Position numbers and translations under genes: made by a program | Shown: positions 14,461 to 14,870 of the stretch, one piece after another | Layout of the letters: every line of letters starts with the position of its first letter | How positions within the stretch are numbered: position 1 is the first letter of the stretch | NCBI GenBank assembly: GCA_002317245.1 | Contig: DCIU01000074.1 | Coordinates: 1,002-15,871 of the forward strand | Reading direction: 5' to 3' | Length of the DNA stretch: 14,870 nucleotides | From: Lachnospiraceae bacterium UBA1718 | Lineage (GTDB): Bacteria > Bacillota > Clostridia > Lachnospirales > Lachnospiraceae | Notes under the pieces: model-generated | Told to the model about the DNA's origin: nothing | Seen by the model: the letters and a program-made list of their open reading frames with translations, nothing else | Database searches by the model: none

Positions 14461-14870
14461 ATGTTATTAGAACAGATTAAAGAACCTAATGATATTAAAA
14501 AAATAGATAAAAAAGACTATCCTGCCTTAGCACAGGAGATAAGGGACTTCCTTATTAAGTCTATCTCAGAGACCGGAGGACATCTGGCCTCTAATCTTGG
14601 TGTAGTTGAACTTACTATGGCGCTTCACCTGTGTCTTGACCTGCCTAAGGATAAGATAGTATGGGACGTTGGACATCAGGCCTATACTCATAAGCTTCTT
14701 ACAGGTAGACGTGAGGGATTCATTAATCTTCGTAAGTTCCATGGACTTAGTGGCTTCCCTAAGAGGAATGAGAGTGACTGCGACTGCTTCAATACAGGGC
14801 ATTCGTCAACATCTATCTCAGCTGCCCTTGGTATGGTAAAAGCTAAGGAATTCAATGGTACTGATGAGAC
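14461..14870 (+). CDS. dxs: 1-deoxy-D-xylulose-5-phosphate synthase, 3' end beyond the window
   Basis: Dxs condenses pyruvate and glyceraldehyde 3-phosphate with thiamine diphosphate, the first step of the MEP isoprenoid pathway, which fits its place after ispA. The visible 136 codons show the N-terminal domain: SETGGHLASNLGVVELTMALH, WDVGHQAYTHKLLTGR with GHQ at 71-73, GFPKRNESDCDCFNTGHSSTSIS with His114 in GHSSTS, and AALGMVKAKE. These are the family's thiamine-diphosphate and glyceraldehyde-phosphate binding residues. The ATG at 14461 gives the typical opening MLLEQIKEPNDIKKI; an in-frame ATG at 14443 would add six residues but has no SD before it. About four fifths of the gene is missing. 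Confidence 0.95.
   Translation, partial: MLLEQIKEPNDIKKIDKKDYPALAQEIRDFLIKSISETGGHLASNLGVVELTMALHLCLDLPKDKIVWDVGHQAYTHKLLTGRREGFINLRKFHGLSGFPKRNESDCDCFNTGHSSTSISAALGMVKAKEFNGTDE

Noticed and set aside
1..14870. CRISPR arrays, tRNA or rRNA genes, transposons, phage genes
   Set aside because: No regularly spaced repeats, cloverleaf sequences, transposase or integrase motifs were seen. The window is compact core-genome sequence with consistent codon use.

Overview
The window looks like chromosomal core sequence from a low-to-mid GC member of the Clostridia, most probably a Lachnospiraceae relative. The assignment rests on gene order (rbfA-nrnA-truB-ribF ... rpsO-pnp and asp23-nusB-xseA-xseB-ispA-dxs), Gram-positive-type Shine-Dalgarno (SD) sequences, and strong use of AAG, CTT and AGA codons. 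It is an inference from memory of such loci, not a database match. Every supported gene is on the + strand, spacing is tight, and no tRNA, rRNA, insertion sequence, CRISPR array or phage gene was seen. No gap reaches 300 bases; the longest is 190 bases, between rpsO and pnp.

Region 1 (1-5603) is the tail of a translation/RNA-maintenance operon: rbfA (30S maturation, lacking its first codons), a DHH phosphoesterase of the NrnA type, truB (tRNA pseudouridine 55) and a short ribF. The ribF product has the FMN adenylyltransferase module only and stops exactly where the riboflavin kinase domain should begin. A Na+/phosphate cotransporter with a PhoU-like tail follows (4-nt overlap), then a membrane-anchored SH3-NlpC/P60 cell-wall hydrolase. 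These last two sit between ribF and rpsO, which are often close neighbours in Firmicutes.

Region 2 (5604-8335) is the rpsO-pnp unit and the most interesting part for regulation. rpsO has its own good promoter and a leader hairpin whose loop is complementary to the rpsO SD, so an autoregulatory pseudoknot is possible. A strong terminator follows rpsO. Between it and pnp lies an 80-nt, 33-bp imperfect hairpin that resembles in design the RNase III-processed leader of E. coli pnp. Its 3' arm can pair either with its own 5' arm or with the pnp SD, because the 8-mer GGCGGAAG occurs in both places.

Region 3 (8336-11254) has prfC (release factor RF3), preceded by a GC-rich hairpin, and a secreted or anchored transglutaminase-like protein with a TTG start.

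Region 4 (11255-14870) begins with an extended -10 promoter overlapped by a perfect 17-bp palindrome. It then runs asp23 (Gls24 family), nusB, xseA, xseB, ispA and dxs (cut by the window end). It links envelope homeostasis, rRNA antitermination, exonuclease VII and the start of isoprenoid synthesis.

No wholly new protein system is evident. The best candidates for undescribed biology are the two mRNA leaders (rpsO and pnp), the kinase-less RibF, and the palindrome at the asp23 promoter.
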